Assembly: GCA_944389975.1 (NCBI GenBank)
Contig: CALXOH010000018.1
Span: forward strand, 50,594 to 114,593
Length of the DNA: 64,000 nt
Direction: 5' to 3'
DNA from: an uncultured Spirochaetaceae bacterium
GTDB lineage: Bacteria > Spirochaetota > Spirochaetia > Sphaerochaetales > Sphaerochaetaceae
Shown here: positions 32,686 to 39,966 of the stretch, piece after piece
How the letters are laid out: each line of letters begins with the position of its first letter
How positions within the stretch are numbered: position 1 is the stretch's first letter
Notes under the pieces: model-generated
What the model was told of the DNA's origin: nothing
The model's input: only the letters and a program-made list of their open reading frames with translations
The model's database searches: none
Made by a program: the position numbers and the translations under genes

Positions 32686-33255
32686 ATGAGAAAAATATCA
32701 ATTTTTATACTCGTCATGTTTTCAGCTTTCCCCTTATTCTCTTTTAGTTGCTTTGGAATTTCCGAAGGGTTTACAAAGGATCAAATCCAAGAATCAGGAG
32801 CAAAACTAGTTCAGATTAGCAAAGACTATGGAACTTACCAAGTATGGGAATTTGAACCTACACCAATGAATAAATGGAGAGATTTTGACTATTACTATGC
32901 CTATATTGATGAAAAGATCGGAACTTTTAGAGTTATCGCATGTACTAAATTATTGGGAACAGATGACAATGCAGAAGCTGAGCAAAATCAAATTTTTTTA
33001 AAAGCTAAATGGGATTATGCTGAGAAATATGGAATCAGTAAGGAAGACGCCGCAGAAGAAACTGTTATGTTAACGATTGGAGAATATCTTGATGAGCATA
33101 TTGAACTTTTAGGCTTCCTTTCAGCTGATTCTCTTTTTCTTGAAGATACACTGTATTATGGCAATCCGGATTATGTTGTGGCTGCCATATATACAGGAAA
33201 ATCATATTACGACGCTGTGGATATCTATTACGCAAATCAGAAAAACGTCATTTAA
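32686..33255 (+). CDS. Exported protein of unknown function
   Basis: A 189-residue protein with a signal peptide (MRKISIFILVMFSAFPLFSF, likely cut near residue 23-25). A GGAGG site precedes the start. The mature part is Tyr/Asp/Glu-rich and has no recognised domain. Position beside the repressors, on the strand opposite the lytic genes, fits a cargo gene expressed in the lysogen. Lower GC than the structural genes. Confidence 0.65.
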   Translation: MRKISIFILVMFSAFPLFSFSCFGISEGFTKDQIQESGAKLVQISKDYGTYQVWEFEPTPMNKWRDFDYYYAYIDEKIGTFRVIACTKLLGTDDNAEAEQNQIFLKAKWDYAEKYGISKEDAAEETVMLTIGEYLDEHIELLGFLSADSLFLEDTLYYGNPDYVVAAIYTGKSYYDAVDIYYANQKNVI

Positions 33256-33265
33256 TATCAGACAT

Positions 33266-33685
33266 ATGAAGAAAGTTTTTGTTGTACTTATTTCCCTGCT
33301 TGCGCTTATCGTAGCTTGCGATCCTGAACAGATAGCAACTCCCCTGGAGGATAGCCGATTTAATGGTAACTTTCACCATTATGAACACTGGGAAGATGAA
33401 AACGGAATAGAAGAATCGACACGTTCCATTTTTTGGCGTTTCAATGGAACCAATAAAGCACATCGCAGAACAAGAGCCAAAGCGTATTTTCTCGGAGACG
33501 GATGGACTTTTTTGGACTATGAATACGATTATGAGATAGAAACAAAAGACAATATGTATTTCAGGTCCAAGCTATGGGATAACAGTTATGATACTTGGAG
33601 CGAATGGATTCAATACGAATTTTTAGAAGACGGTTCACTTCGATTCCATGAAAGATTAGGAGCTGAAGACTACAAGCCGTATTAA
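33266..33685 (+). CDS. Lipoprotein of unknown function
   Basis: A 139-residue lipoprotein: MKKVFVVLISLLALIVAC gives a lipobox with Cys18. The mature part is rich in Tyr/Trp/Asp and predicted beta. It follows the exported protein by ten bases and is likely co-transcribed; together they may alter the lysogen's surface. Confidence 0.65.
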   Translation: MKKVFVVLISLLALIVACDPEQIATPLEDSRFNGNFHHYEHWEDENGIEESTRSIFWRFNGTNKAHRRTRAKAYFLGDGWTFLDYEYDYEIETKDNMYFRSKLWDNSYDTWSEWIQYEFLEDGSLRFHERLGAEDYKPY

Positions 33686-33763
33686 TTGCAATCCTTCATC
33701 AGCTTAACGGCATCGACCACTTTCTTAATCATTCTGTTATCCCTGTCGCGTAATTTGGCAGAA

Positions 33764-33840
33764 CTAAAAACCCACTATAATGTAGGGAAAATTCACGAAT
33801 TTTGCCGTATTCCCTACTAAAAACCAACTATATTGTGGTG
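33764..33840. repeat. Direct repeats enclosing palindromes
   Basis: Two imperfect 24-bp direct repeats (33764-33787 and 33817-33840; both start CTAAAAACC and continue ACTATA, with four or so mismatches) enclose a perfect 7-bp inverted pair TAGGGAA/TTCCCTA (33783-33789, 33810-33816) and an inner palindrome AAAATTC-AC-GAATTTT (33788-33803). No gene covers 33686-33962. The layout suggests a protein-binding or replication/recombination site, or the promoter side of the adjacent antitoxin RNA. Confidence 0.55.
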
Positions 33841-33879
33841 TTTTATACTTCAAGAAATTTATTTGTAGTGTTAGATTAT

Positions 33880-33971
33880 TTATAGAGGCACCGCCGATAG
33901 ACGGCTGATCTCACAGCTTTGAGCGAAAAGGTCGTCCAATCCTGCAAAAATCTTGGGCGGCCTTACTTTTT
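33880..33971 (+). ncRNA. Candidate antitoxin RNA convergent with the small toxin gene
   Basis: A plus-strand segment with an AT-rich start (TTAGATTATTTATAG), a short GCCG/CGGC hairpin and a strong terminator: AAGGUCGUCCAA pairs with UUGGGCGGCCUU (12 pairs, two G-U) followed by TTTTT. The G-U pairs exist only in plus-strand RNA (they are mismatches on the other strand), so the hairpin evolved for this direction. It overlaps the 3' end of the toxin gene at 33963-34034. Confidence 0.5.
33928..33971 (+). terminator. Terminator shared at the toxin/antitoxin-RNA junction
   Basis: Stem arms 33928-33939 and 33953-33964, loop of 13, then ACTTTTT. The toxin stop codon (33963-33965) lies in the 3' arm. 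Confidence 0.65.
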
Positions 33972-34034
33972 CCGAACAAGTATTACTAGACTGATGATTG
34001 AGATCACCAGCGACAGCAATTCAAAATCCGTCAT
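33963..34034 (-). CDS. Putative type I toxin (holin-like small hydrophobic peptide)
   Basis: A 23-residue peptide: one hydrophobic helix (LLSLVISIISLVILV) after an acidic N-terminus (MTDFE), ending in RKK. This matches the look of Fst/TxpA-type or holin-like type I toxins. A near-ideal AAAAAGGAGGCGCTT site precedes the ATG. The 5' leader carries a hairpin (GTCAGGAGG and CTTCCTGAC arms) that repeats the AGGAGGCG sequence, so alternative folding could hide the start. An extended -10 (TGTTATAGT) lies about 120 bases upstream. Confidence 0.6.
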   Translation of the reverse strand: MTDFELLSLVISIISLVILVRKK

Positions 34035-34170
34035 AAGCGCCTCCTTTTTCCCAGCTGTATAGAAGGGTCAGGAAGCAACGCCTCCTGACATCCGATAACC
34101 CGAAAAACAGGAGACCAGCCGCCTACCATCAATGGCAGTGCCACGATGACTATAACATGATTCGATGCGA

Positions 34171-34200
34171 AAAATAATCCCCCAGGAATCACCCCGGGGG
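34171..34200 (-). terminator. Terminator of the lysis/membrane block
   Basis: On the minus strand CCCCC and GGGGG close a 12-base loop and are followed by ATTATTTTT. It lies 27 bases after the stop of the gene at 34227. Confidence 0.65.
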
Positions 34201-34226
34201 AAAGTGAGAAGAAAAAATTATGAACC

Positions 34227-34823
34227 TTACAGGACTATTCCAACACCGGCCCTGACACGGAATCCCTCTGTAGATACGAACTTGTCTCCGAACATCTTTT
34301 CCGCACCAAGTGATACGGCGAGGTTGCTCCAGTGGAAGCCAAGTCCGAGACCAACACCCCAAGAATTCGATGAGATGTCGTAGACAGCCTCCGGCACGAT
34401 CGTCATGTTGAAACCACCGCCGAGGATGTCTGCATGATTACGCGCAAGTGCGTTGTACTCTGCAAGCAGAGCCTGATACTCGGCATAAAGTTCGTCGTAC
34501 TCCGCCTTCTGCACTGTATTGGCCTCAAGAGCCGCATCGAGTTCCGCCTTGATCCTCTCGTACGTCCTATCGCCCAGTGAGTCTCTCAACGAGGCTTCTA
34601 GCCCGCTTGAGATGCCGCTCTGTGTTCCGGTTGGCAATGTCGAAGCTTTCTCTTCCTGGAAGATTTCTCCCTCCGCTGCCACTGCTTCCGACTGCCCTTC
34701 CTGAAGCGGGGGCACGACTGTTTCTTTCGCGGGCGTTGCCGATGGCCAAGCCCAAGCCGATGAGAGCGCCAGCACCGATAGCGCCAGCAATAAAACCGTT
34801 GACTTTACCCATGATCTCCTCAT
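34227..34823 (-). CDS. Exported coiled-coil / beta-domain protein, possible spanin-like lysis protein
   Basis: A 198-residue protein: signal peptide (SWVKSTVLLLALSVLALSSAWA), a low-complexity Pro/Glu/Ala part, a coiled coil (about 85-130, KAELDAALEANTVQKAEYDELYAEYQALL) and a C-terminal beta-rich part (VGLGLGFHWSNLAVSLGAEKMFG..VRAGVGIVL) like an outer-membrane anchor. Placed directly after two membrane proteins, it may bridge the envelope during lysis; the tail-tip-like end is also compatible with an outer membrane adhesin. AAGGAG lies in the end of the previous gene. Confidence 0.55.
   Translation of the reverse strand: MRRSWVKSTVLLLALSVLALSSAWAWPSATPAKETVVPPLQEGQSEAVAAEGEIFQEEKASTLPTGTQSGISSGLEASLRDSLGDRTYERIKAELDAALEANTVQKAEYDELYAEYQALLAEYNALARNHADILGGGFNMTIVPEAVYDISSNSWGVGLGLGFHWSNLAVSLGAEKMFGDKFVSTEGFRVRAGVGIVL
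34567..34812 (-). CDS. Possible gene embedded in another frame of the exported protein
   Basis: An 81-residue frame inside 34227-34823. It begins MGKVNGFIAGAIGAGALIG, one hydrophobic Gly-rich helix, then a Ser/Gly/Arg-rich basic tail. AGGAG sits five bases before its ATG, formed by the first codons of the outer gene. Overlapping lysis genes are known (Rz/Rz1), but no lipobox is present here. Chance overlap is possible. Confidence 0.33.
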   Translation of the reverse strand: MGKVNGFIAGAIGAGALIGLGLAIGNARERNSRAPASGRAVGSSGSGGRNLPGRESFDIANRNTERHLKRARSLVERLTGR

Positions 34824-35338
34824 TTCACTGTCTCCTTGACACTGCCGTCACTAGCGGCGGCATCCTCGTCCGATGCACGGACCATCGCATCTGCTGTTGC
34901 CGCAGACACACCCTGCTCTTGCAAGTAAGCCTTGTATTCCTCGAGGAACGCCTTGTTCCTCGCTTCCACAACCGGCTTATAAGCAAAAAGGAACCACAGC
35001 CCCGAGCCAAGACCGACGCCAGCGGTCACCCCGAGGCGGATGAACATGGACGGCCACGTGACGCTCTTCGAGGCCCACAGGAAAGCCCATGTCGCCAGAA
35101 GCGTCAGGACAATCCCGATCCAGTACTGCCATGTAAGCTTCCATTTCTCACGCAGGACCTTGTACCATACATCTCCGACGGCAAGCGTGATGATCGCAAA
35201 GAACACCAAGCCCGTCACGAAATCCAAAACAGCACCCCATCCCCAAGGAAGGTTGAAAAGCCCTCCAATGAGAAGGGAACATGCCAGGACGATCGCGTTG
35301 CGTACAAGCGACGACTTGAGAATCTTACTCTTCGACAT
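34820..35338 (-). CDS. Membrane protein of the lysis block
   Basis: A 172-residue protein from ATG 35338 (MSKSKILKSS, strong GGAGGAGGAAG). Four hydrophobic segments (about 13-30, 36-56, 71-88, 96-115) are followed by a helical, Ala/Glu-rich cytoplasmic tail. Position next to the holin-like gene suggests a holin partner; no family recognised. Overlaps the next gene by four bases. Confidence 0.6.
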   Translation of the reverse strand: MSKSKILKSSLVRNAIVLACSLLIGGLFNLPWGWGAVLDFVTGLVFFAIITLAVGDVWYKVLREKWKLTWQYWIGIVLTLLATWAFLWASKSVTWPSMFIRLGVTAGVGLGSGLWFLFAYKPVVEARNKAFLEEYKAYLQEQGVSAATADAMVRASDEDAAASDGSVKETVK

Positions 35339-35714
35339 CTTCCTCCTCCTTCGCTGCATCCTCCGCAGCCTTTCTTGCTACTGCTTCCTGCTTCTTCCTT
35401 GCTACGAACTTCGCCACCCCGTGGATCGTGTCGTAGACGAAGACGGTTGTGATCGTGAGGATGAATCCCTGACCGAGACCGTAGGCGACCACGATCATGA
35501 AAATCCTGCCGGGCGTAGACATCCCCGCAGTGGCACCTATCCCGTAAAGGGAGGCAAGCACTGCCGAGACTGCATAAAGCATCGGCGCAATGAACTCGTT
35601 AGGAAACTTGGTGCCATGCTTAAGGAGATAACCAACTAGCATCAGCACAGGCAGCCATATCGCCAACCCCGGTGCGATCACATCCAAAACCAAAAAGGAA
35701 AGGATCCATTCCAT
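35325..35714 (-). CDS. Holin-like membrane protein
   Basis: A 129-residue protein from ATG 35714 (MEWILSFLVLDVIAPGLAIW). Segments around 5-27, 43-60 and 70-92 are hydrophobic, and a charged tail (KFVARKKQEAVARKAAEDAAKEEE) follows, the layout of phage holins. GGAGGGATAGGGAA precedes the ATG. An endolysin gene was not found in this block. Confidence 0.55.
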   Translation of the reverse strand: MEWILSFLVLDVIAPGLAIWLPVLMLVGYLLKHGTKFPNEFIAPMLYAVSAVLASLYGIGATAGMSTPGRIFMIVVAYGLGQGFILTITTVFVYDTIHGVAKFVARKKQEAVARKAAEDAAKEEEDVEE

Positions 35715-35718
35715 TTCC

Positions 35719-35916
35719 CTATCCCTCCAGTACCCTTTCCACAAGAACACGCACAGCACTTGCGAGAGCTGTGCTAGCCAAGGGAAAGACAACCTTGAAG
35801 GCCATCTCGGGCCACCTCCTCGGATAACTGTTTTCTAATCCGCCGTCCGGTACCTGATGGCGATCAAGGATCTCATCAAGGAGCATGAGCTCCTTATCCT
35901 CATCCATCTCTTCCAT
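35719..35916 (-). CDS. Small membrane protein of the lysis block
   Basis: From ATG 35916 it encodes 65 residues: acidic N-terminus (MEEMDEDKELMLLDEILD), then MAFKVVFPLASTALASAVRVL, one hydrophobic helix. An internal ATG at 35805 has the best ribosome-binding site (GAGGAGGTGG), so the real product may be only the 28-residue hydrophobic peptide. First gene of the right-end block. Confidence 0.42.
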   Translation of the reverse strand: MEEMDEDKELMLLDEILDRHQVPDGGLENSYPRRWPEMAFKVVFPLASTALASAVRVLVERVLEG

Positions 35917-36116
35917 GAGTTCTAAGAATAAGCACAAAGGCCGGGGGTGTTCGGTTTAAGGGCGGTCATTCGCAAAATGGGTTAGTGTTACCAAAATGTT
36001 ACCAACAGGTAGGAATACAGCACAATGCAGGGGGCGATATATACTTATCTAGTCTTGTAAAAAGAACGATTTATATCTTTTAAAAGAGGGTGTATTCCCG
36101 ATCGCCGGTATATTGG

Positions 36117-36147
36117 CCTCATTCCAAGCGGGATGAGGTTTTGTTTT
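36117..36147 (+). terminator. Plus-strand terminator near the prophage right end
   Basis: CCTCAT (36117-36122) pairs with ATGAGG (36133-36138), extended by TCC/GGA, followed by TTTTGTTTTT. No gene ends just before it on the plus strand. The 266 bases 35917-36182 otherwise hold no gene; GTTACCAAAATGTTACC at about 35988-36004 is a short direct repeat (GTTACC twice) that could belong to an attachment region. Confidence 0.5.
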
Positions 36148-36182
36148 TCCAAAGTAAAACAAATACTGCCAATAGCGACGAA

Positions 36183-37220
36183 TCAACCTCGCCAATAATG
36201 ATGGCATTTCATGCACACATAAAGATTATTTTTCTTATTATAAATAACTATGACACTTCCACATCTTGGACACTTCAGGTCACTGAGAGCAGAAAGAATA
36301 TCTCCTGATTCCAAGCCTCCTGCAATCTTATCAACAACATTCGTCAGAGTACTACAGAACAAAGACTCATCTTCATCGCCATCTTCATCGTCATATTCAT
36401 CGTCATATTCATCGTCATATTCTTCGTCATCGTCTTCCTCTTCGTCATATTCTTCGTCATTGTCTTCCTCTTCGTCATCTTCATCATGGGCTAGTTGGTG
36501 TATTGCACTATTTGAAGCCCATGGAGAATCCGTATCTTTCAAAATCCTTACGCCATAACTTTTTCCATTTTCACATGTTTCTGTTATGTCATTGATGAAT
36601 TCATCGAAGGAAAAACCAAACTGCGAATAAAACATACTCAGCTTTTCCAAAATGGAACGTACTTCCTGTCCAACGCTACCAAAGTAATATGTCCCCTTTT
36701 TCCCAGGCACCTTACAAAGCGAATATTCTCGACTATCGCCCGCAATCTCCAATGAGATTACATACTTAGCACTTGTCCATTGGAGTATGAAATTAACTTC
36801 AGGTTTGAAATTTACAGAAACATGCATCACATCGTCCGCAGCACAAAACTCATAAGCTTCTCGCCACTCAAGATTTACGAAATCAATTTCAAAGCTATGA
36901 TCAACATCATCAAAATGCCTTAGAAAATCCTTCAGATCTGATCTGGCAGAGGGAACACGGGATATAATACCATCCATCTCCTCCACCAATTCATCAACAT
37001 CAAGTTTGCATTCTCTGAACAATTCAAAAACAGAGCAGTCAAATCCTACATCCAATATCACACCTTTGCTATCCCATTTAATGTCCAATTCCGTACAATA
37101 AAATATGACTCGATACGTAATCTCCTTGAATGCGGGAATATTGTATTTACATGTTGCATCCACCTCGATCGGATCTGTTCTGAAATCATCCAAATAGTTC
37201 TTAATTTCTTCTTTTGTCAT
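36183..37220 (-). CDS. Acidic protein with C-terminal zinc ribbon
   Basis: A 345-residue protein. Residues 1-240 form a mixed alpha/beta region of unknown fold; about 245-295 is almost only Asp/Glu/Tyr, encoded by tandem 12-bp-like units (36380-36484); the C-terminus has C-P-R-C-G..C-M-K-C (about 320-340), a zinc ribbon. Low GC compared with neighbours. It could be a prophage-edge cargo gene or a host gene; a role in nucleic-acid or protein binding is a guess from the ribbon and the acidic tract. Confidence 0.7.
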   Translation of the reverse strand: MTKEEIKNYLDDFRTDPIEVDATCKYNIPAFKEITYRVIFYCTELDIKWDSKGVILDVGFDCSVFELFRECKLDVDELVEEMDGIISRVPSARSDLKDFLRHFDDVDHSFEIDFVNLEWREAYEFCAADDVMHVSVNFKPEVNFILQWTSAKYVISLEIAGDSREYSLCKVPGKKGTYYFGSVGQEVRSILEKLSMFYSQFGFSFDEFINDITETCENGKSYGVRILKDTDSPWASNSAIHQLAHDEDDEEEDNDEEYDEEEDDDEEYDDEYDDEYDDEDGDEDESLFCSTLTNVVDKIAGGLESGDILSALSDLKCPRCGSVIVIYNKKNNLYVCMKCHHYWRG

Positions 37221-37241
37221 CTTGACCCCCTCTTATTTTGA

Positions 37242-38591
37242 TTATCCAACTTTTTGCATACAAAGAAATGTTTTCTTGATAAAAACTACCGATAGTATTG
37301 CAACAGACACTTCTGTGATCCAAAACGAATGCCAGACCCCATCAACCCCGATGAAACGAGATAGGAAGAAAGACAAGGGGATTATCACGAAGATATTCCT
37401 CAGAAGAGTTATGAGAAGGGATGAGAGCCCTTTTCCAAGGCCTTCGAACGCACCTGTTGCCGCGACTGAAAAGGAAGAGAAGACGAATCCTGCTGAAATT
37501 ATACGTAATGCATGCGCACCCGTGGTGATCACATTCTCATCTTCTGTAAATATTCCGATCATCCATTCAGGAAAGATAAATGAAGAAAGCGTTCCCAACG
37601 CCATAACGCAAAGCGATATCAAAAGCACTGCATAGTACGTTTTTCCCATTCGATCCACCCTTCCGCCCCCGTAATTGTAACCGACGATAGGACGCATACC
37701 CTGAACCATTCCATCGACGGGAAGGTAAAGGAAAGTCTGCAATTTGTAATATATGCCGAGGATGAATATGTAGACTGCGGAAAACGATGAAAGCAGTGCA
37801 TTGAGCGCGGAGATAAGGAACGATGGAAGTGCGATGTTCAAGCTTGCGGGGATTCCAACTGAATACATGCGCTTCACGATCGAATATTCGAATGTAATGT
37901 GCCTGAGGTCGATGTACACTCCGCTTTTGTCATGAAGGTACATTGCAATGTAGAAAGCAAGAACGACGACCTGCCCTATTCCGGTTGCAAGGGCTGCCCC
38001 TTCCACCCCAAGCTTGGGGAAAATGCCATAGCCGAAAATCAATATCGGATCAAGGATGATATTCACGATGCACCCCGAGGCCATGCCTATCATCGTCACT
38101 TTCATCCTTCCAGTGGCTTGGAATATCTTTTCAAATGTGATTCCGAGGACGTTTACGAAAGTGAACGAAAAAGCTACAAGCGAATACCTCCAGCCCAGGA
38201 ACACGATCTCATCGGAGGTTGTGAAAAGCGCTATGAAGCGCTCTGAAAGGGACAAGGCAAGCACAGTCAGTATCAGGCTGTGTATTGCAGATAACACCAG
38301 GCCGGAAGTAGTTGCAGCACATGCCTTTTCCATTTTGCCAGCGCCTACAAAGTAGGAGATGGCGGAATTCATTCCAACGCCGAATCCGACTGCAATTGCG
38401 TTTATGAAGTTCTGTATCGGGAAGACAAGGGAGAGCGATGTCATCGCATCCTGACTCAATCTGGCGACGAAGAAACTATCTACGATGTTGTATAGCGATG
38501 TGATGAGCATCGAAAATGCCATCGGGAGGCCCATCGAGAGCACCAAGGGGAAAACAGGGGTTGTCCCCATATCCAGAACTTTTCCTTTCAT
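37242..38591 (-). CDS. MATE family efflux transporter
   Basis: A 449-residue, 12-helix membrane protein from ATG 38591 (MKGKVLDMGTTPVFPLVLSM). Two homologous six-helix halves are visible, with SMLITSLYNIVDSFFVARL near the start and DGMVQGMRPIVGYNYGGGR near the middle, both typical of the MATE family. It exports cationic drugs or metabolites by ion exchange. Divergent from the transporter at 38742. Confidence 0.9.
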   Translation of the reverse strand: MKGKVLDMGTTPVFPLVLSMGLPMAFSMLITSLYNIVDSFFVARLSQDAMTSLSLVFPIQNFINAIAVGFGVGMNSAISYFVGAGKMEKACAATTSGLVLSAIHSLILTVLALSLSERFIALFTTSDEIVFLGWRYSLVAFSFTFVNVLGITFEKIFQATGRMKVTMIGMASGCIVNIILDPILIFGYGIFPKLGVEGAALATGIGQVVVLAFYIAMYLHDKSGVYIDLRHITFEYSIVKRMYSVGIPASLNIALPSFLISALNALLSSFSAVYIFILGIYYKLQTFLYLPVDGMVQGMRPIVGYNYGGGRVDRMGKTYYAVLLISLCVMALGTLSSFIFPEWMIGIFTEDENVITTGAHALRIISAGFVFSSFSVAATGAFEGLGKGLSSLLITLLRNIFVIIPLSFFLSRFIGVDGVWHSFWITEVSVAILSVVFIKKTFLCMQKVG

Positions 38592-38741
38592 ATATTCCTC
38601 ACTCGTGGCGAAAAGATGATGCAATCAGGAAAAGTCCACGGAAGTTTTCGTTCTTTCCATCTACCTGAAAGATCAATCGTTGTCAACAAATTATGGAATT
38701 GCATCCATCCATCTGTTAGGATTCTTCAAAAGGGGGATTAT

Positions 38742-39662
38742 ATGATACCTATACTGCTCGGTTTTATCGCGGGATTCGGAATACCTTTGCAAACGAGCGT
38801 GAATTCAAAGCTCCGGGAGAGGCTTTCATCCCCTTTCGTCGCTTCCCTTGTCTCTTTTCTAGTCGCACTTGTATTCCTGATCGCATTGCTTCTCCTTACT
38901 GGCGGCAACCTCTCTTATCCTATGGATAAACTGGTCAAGGAGCCCTTCTGGATATGGCTCGGAGGTTTATGTGGAATAATATATCTGACCGGGAACATAC
39001 TGCTATTCGGAAAGCTCGGGAGCGTAGAGACTGTAGTGATGCCGGTGCTCGGGCAGATACTCATGGGACTGTTGATCGATCACTTCGGTTTGTTCTACTC
39101 CCAGGTGGTTCCTTTGGGTGCGTTGAGGCTTGCGGGGGCGCTTCTTGTCATTTCAGGTGTTGCACTCGTAGCAGTCGCAAAGAAAGGAAACAGGGATGAG
39201 ACTGGAAGGAATGGAGGCGACATCTGGCTCTGGAGATTCTTCGGAATAGGAATAGGGATGCTTCTTGCAATCCAGACTGCAACAAACGGGTACCTGGGGA
39301 AGATAGTGGAATCGCCGGTGAAAGCATCGATCGTGTCGTTCGCGACAGGCAGCGTGATCATAACCGTACTTTGTACGCTCAAACGGGAATGGGGAAAAGG
39401 AAAGGGAAATAAAGGATCATACCCATTTTGGATATGGCTTGGAGGAATCCAGGGAGGAATATACAACCTTGCGAACGTATACCTTTCGAGGATAATCGGA
39501 ACAGGGATGACCGTAGTGCTTCTTCTTGTGGGAACATCCACTGGAGGGCTCTTGGTCGATCACTTTGCGCTTCTCGGAACGCCCAAGAATCCGATCAACG
39601 TCAAAAAACTCTCGGGAATGGCGCTTATGGTACTTGGAGCTGCCTTGATAAAGCTCTTTTGA
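38742..39662 (+). CDS. DUF606 (YdcZ-like) DMT-superfamily transporter
   Basis: A 306-residue membrane protein from ATG 38742 with AGGGGGA upstream. It consists of two tandem five-helix DUF606 units (FIAGFGIPLQTSVNSKLRERL..GQILMGLLIDHFG and GIGIGMLLAIQTATNGYLGK..TSTGGLLVDHFALLG); many bacteria encode these as two separate genes. Substrate unknown. Confidence 0.85.
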   Translation: MIPILLGFIAGFGIPLQTSVNSKLRERLSSPFVASLVSFLVALVFLIALLLLTGGNLSYPMDKLVKEPFWIWLGGLCGIIYLTGNILLFGKLGSVETVVMPVLGQILMGLLIDHFGLFYSQVVPLGALRLAGALLVISGVALVAVAKKGNRDETGRNGGDIWLWRFFGIGIGMLLAIQTATNGYLGKIVESPVKASIVSFATGSVIITVLCTLKREWGKGKGNKGSYPFWIWLGGIQGGIYNLANVYLSRIIGTGMTVVLLLVGTSTGGLLVDHFALLGTPKNPINVKKLSGMALMVLGAALIKLF

Positions 39663-39666
39663 TCGC

Positions 39667-39921
39667 TCAAGGTTTGCATCTTGAGCATGGAACAAATCCT
39701 TCTGCTATCAGAGTTGCCCTGTTCTTGTCAGTCAATTCCCTTGACTCCGAGTCCTCCTTTGGCGCATTCGAGCAGGAAAGAGTATGGAAATACTTCGATT
39801 CAATATTGAGTATGTACGTTGCTTCGTTGAGTGAAACTTCTTCCTTTACAGGTAGCTCTTCCCCGGATTCCCAGTTCTCTCCAGTGCGGTAGTCGATGAC
39901 GATGCCAGGCTGTTTGGTGAC
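39667..39921 (-). pseudogene. 3' remnant of a nuclease/ComEC-like gene next to the IS element
   Basis: An 84-codon frame with no start, beginning directly after the tnpB stop: PGIVIDYRTGENW, a hydrophobic linker, then SKYFHTLSC and EGFVPCSRCKP. The F-H-x4-C..P-C-x2-C ending is the Ada-like cap seen at the C-terminus of some secreted nucleases and MBL-type proteins. The 5' part is missing, consistent with truncation by the IS insertion. Confidence 0.6.
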
Positions 39922-39966
39922 CTACTCTCCATCCTGTCTCACATTGTAGCGAGCCTGAGGATGGAG
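39922..39966 (-). ncRNA. 3' hairpin of the TnpB guide RNA / IS end
   Basis: CTCCATCCT and AGGATGGAG form a perfect stem across the last codons of tnpB. In IS605 elements this end hairpin is both the transposition signal and the scaffold end of the reRNA; the guide is the adjoining sequence, here starting about GTCACCAAACAGCC (39921 leftwards). The 5' end of the RNA cannot be placed. Confidence 0.55.

Larger units (their letters stand above)
1..36000. mobile_element. Siphovirus-like prophage (left end may lie outside the window)
   Basis: The stretch holds, in one minus-strand order, replication/recombination, terminase, portal, capsid, connector, tail tube, tape measure and fibre genes, plus repressors and a membrane/lysis block, which is a complete temperate phage set. 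The capsid, scaffold, minor capsid 2, portal and Gp15 combination resembles Gram-positive A118/SPP1-like siphophages. The left end is not visible. The right end is placed near 36.0 kb because host-like genes start there. I found no convincing direct repeat that would mark att sites, and no separate integrase apart from the recombinase at 78-896. Confidence 0.85.

Noticed and set aside
35938..36182. Prophage attachment site
   Set aside because: Short repeats such as GTTACC are present but no matching copy at the left end of the window was found.
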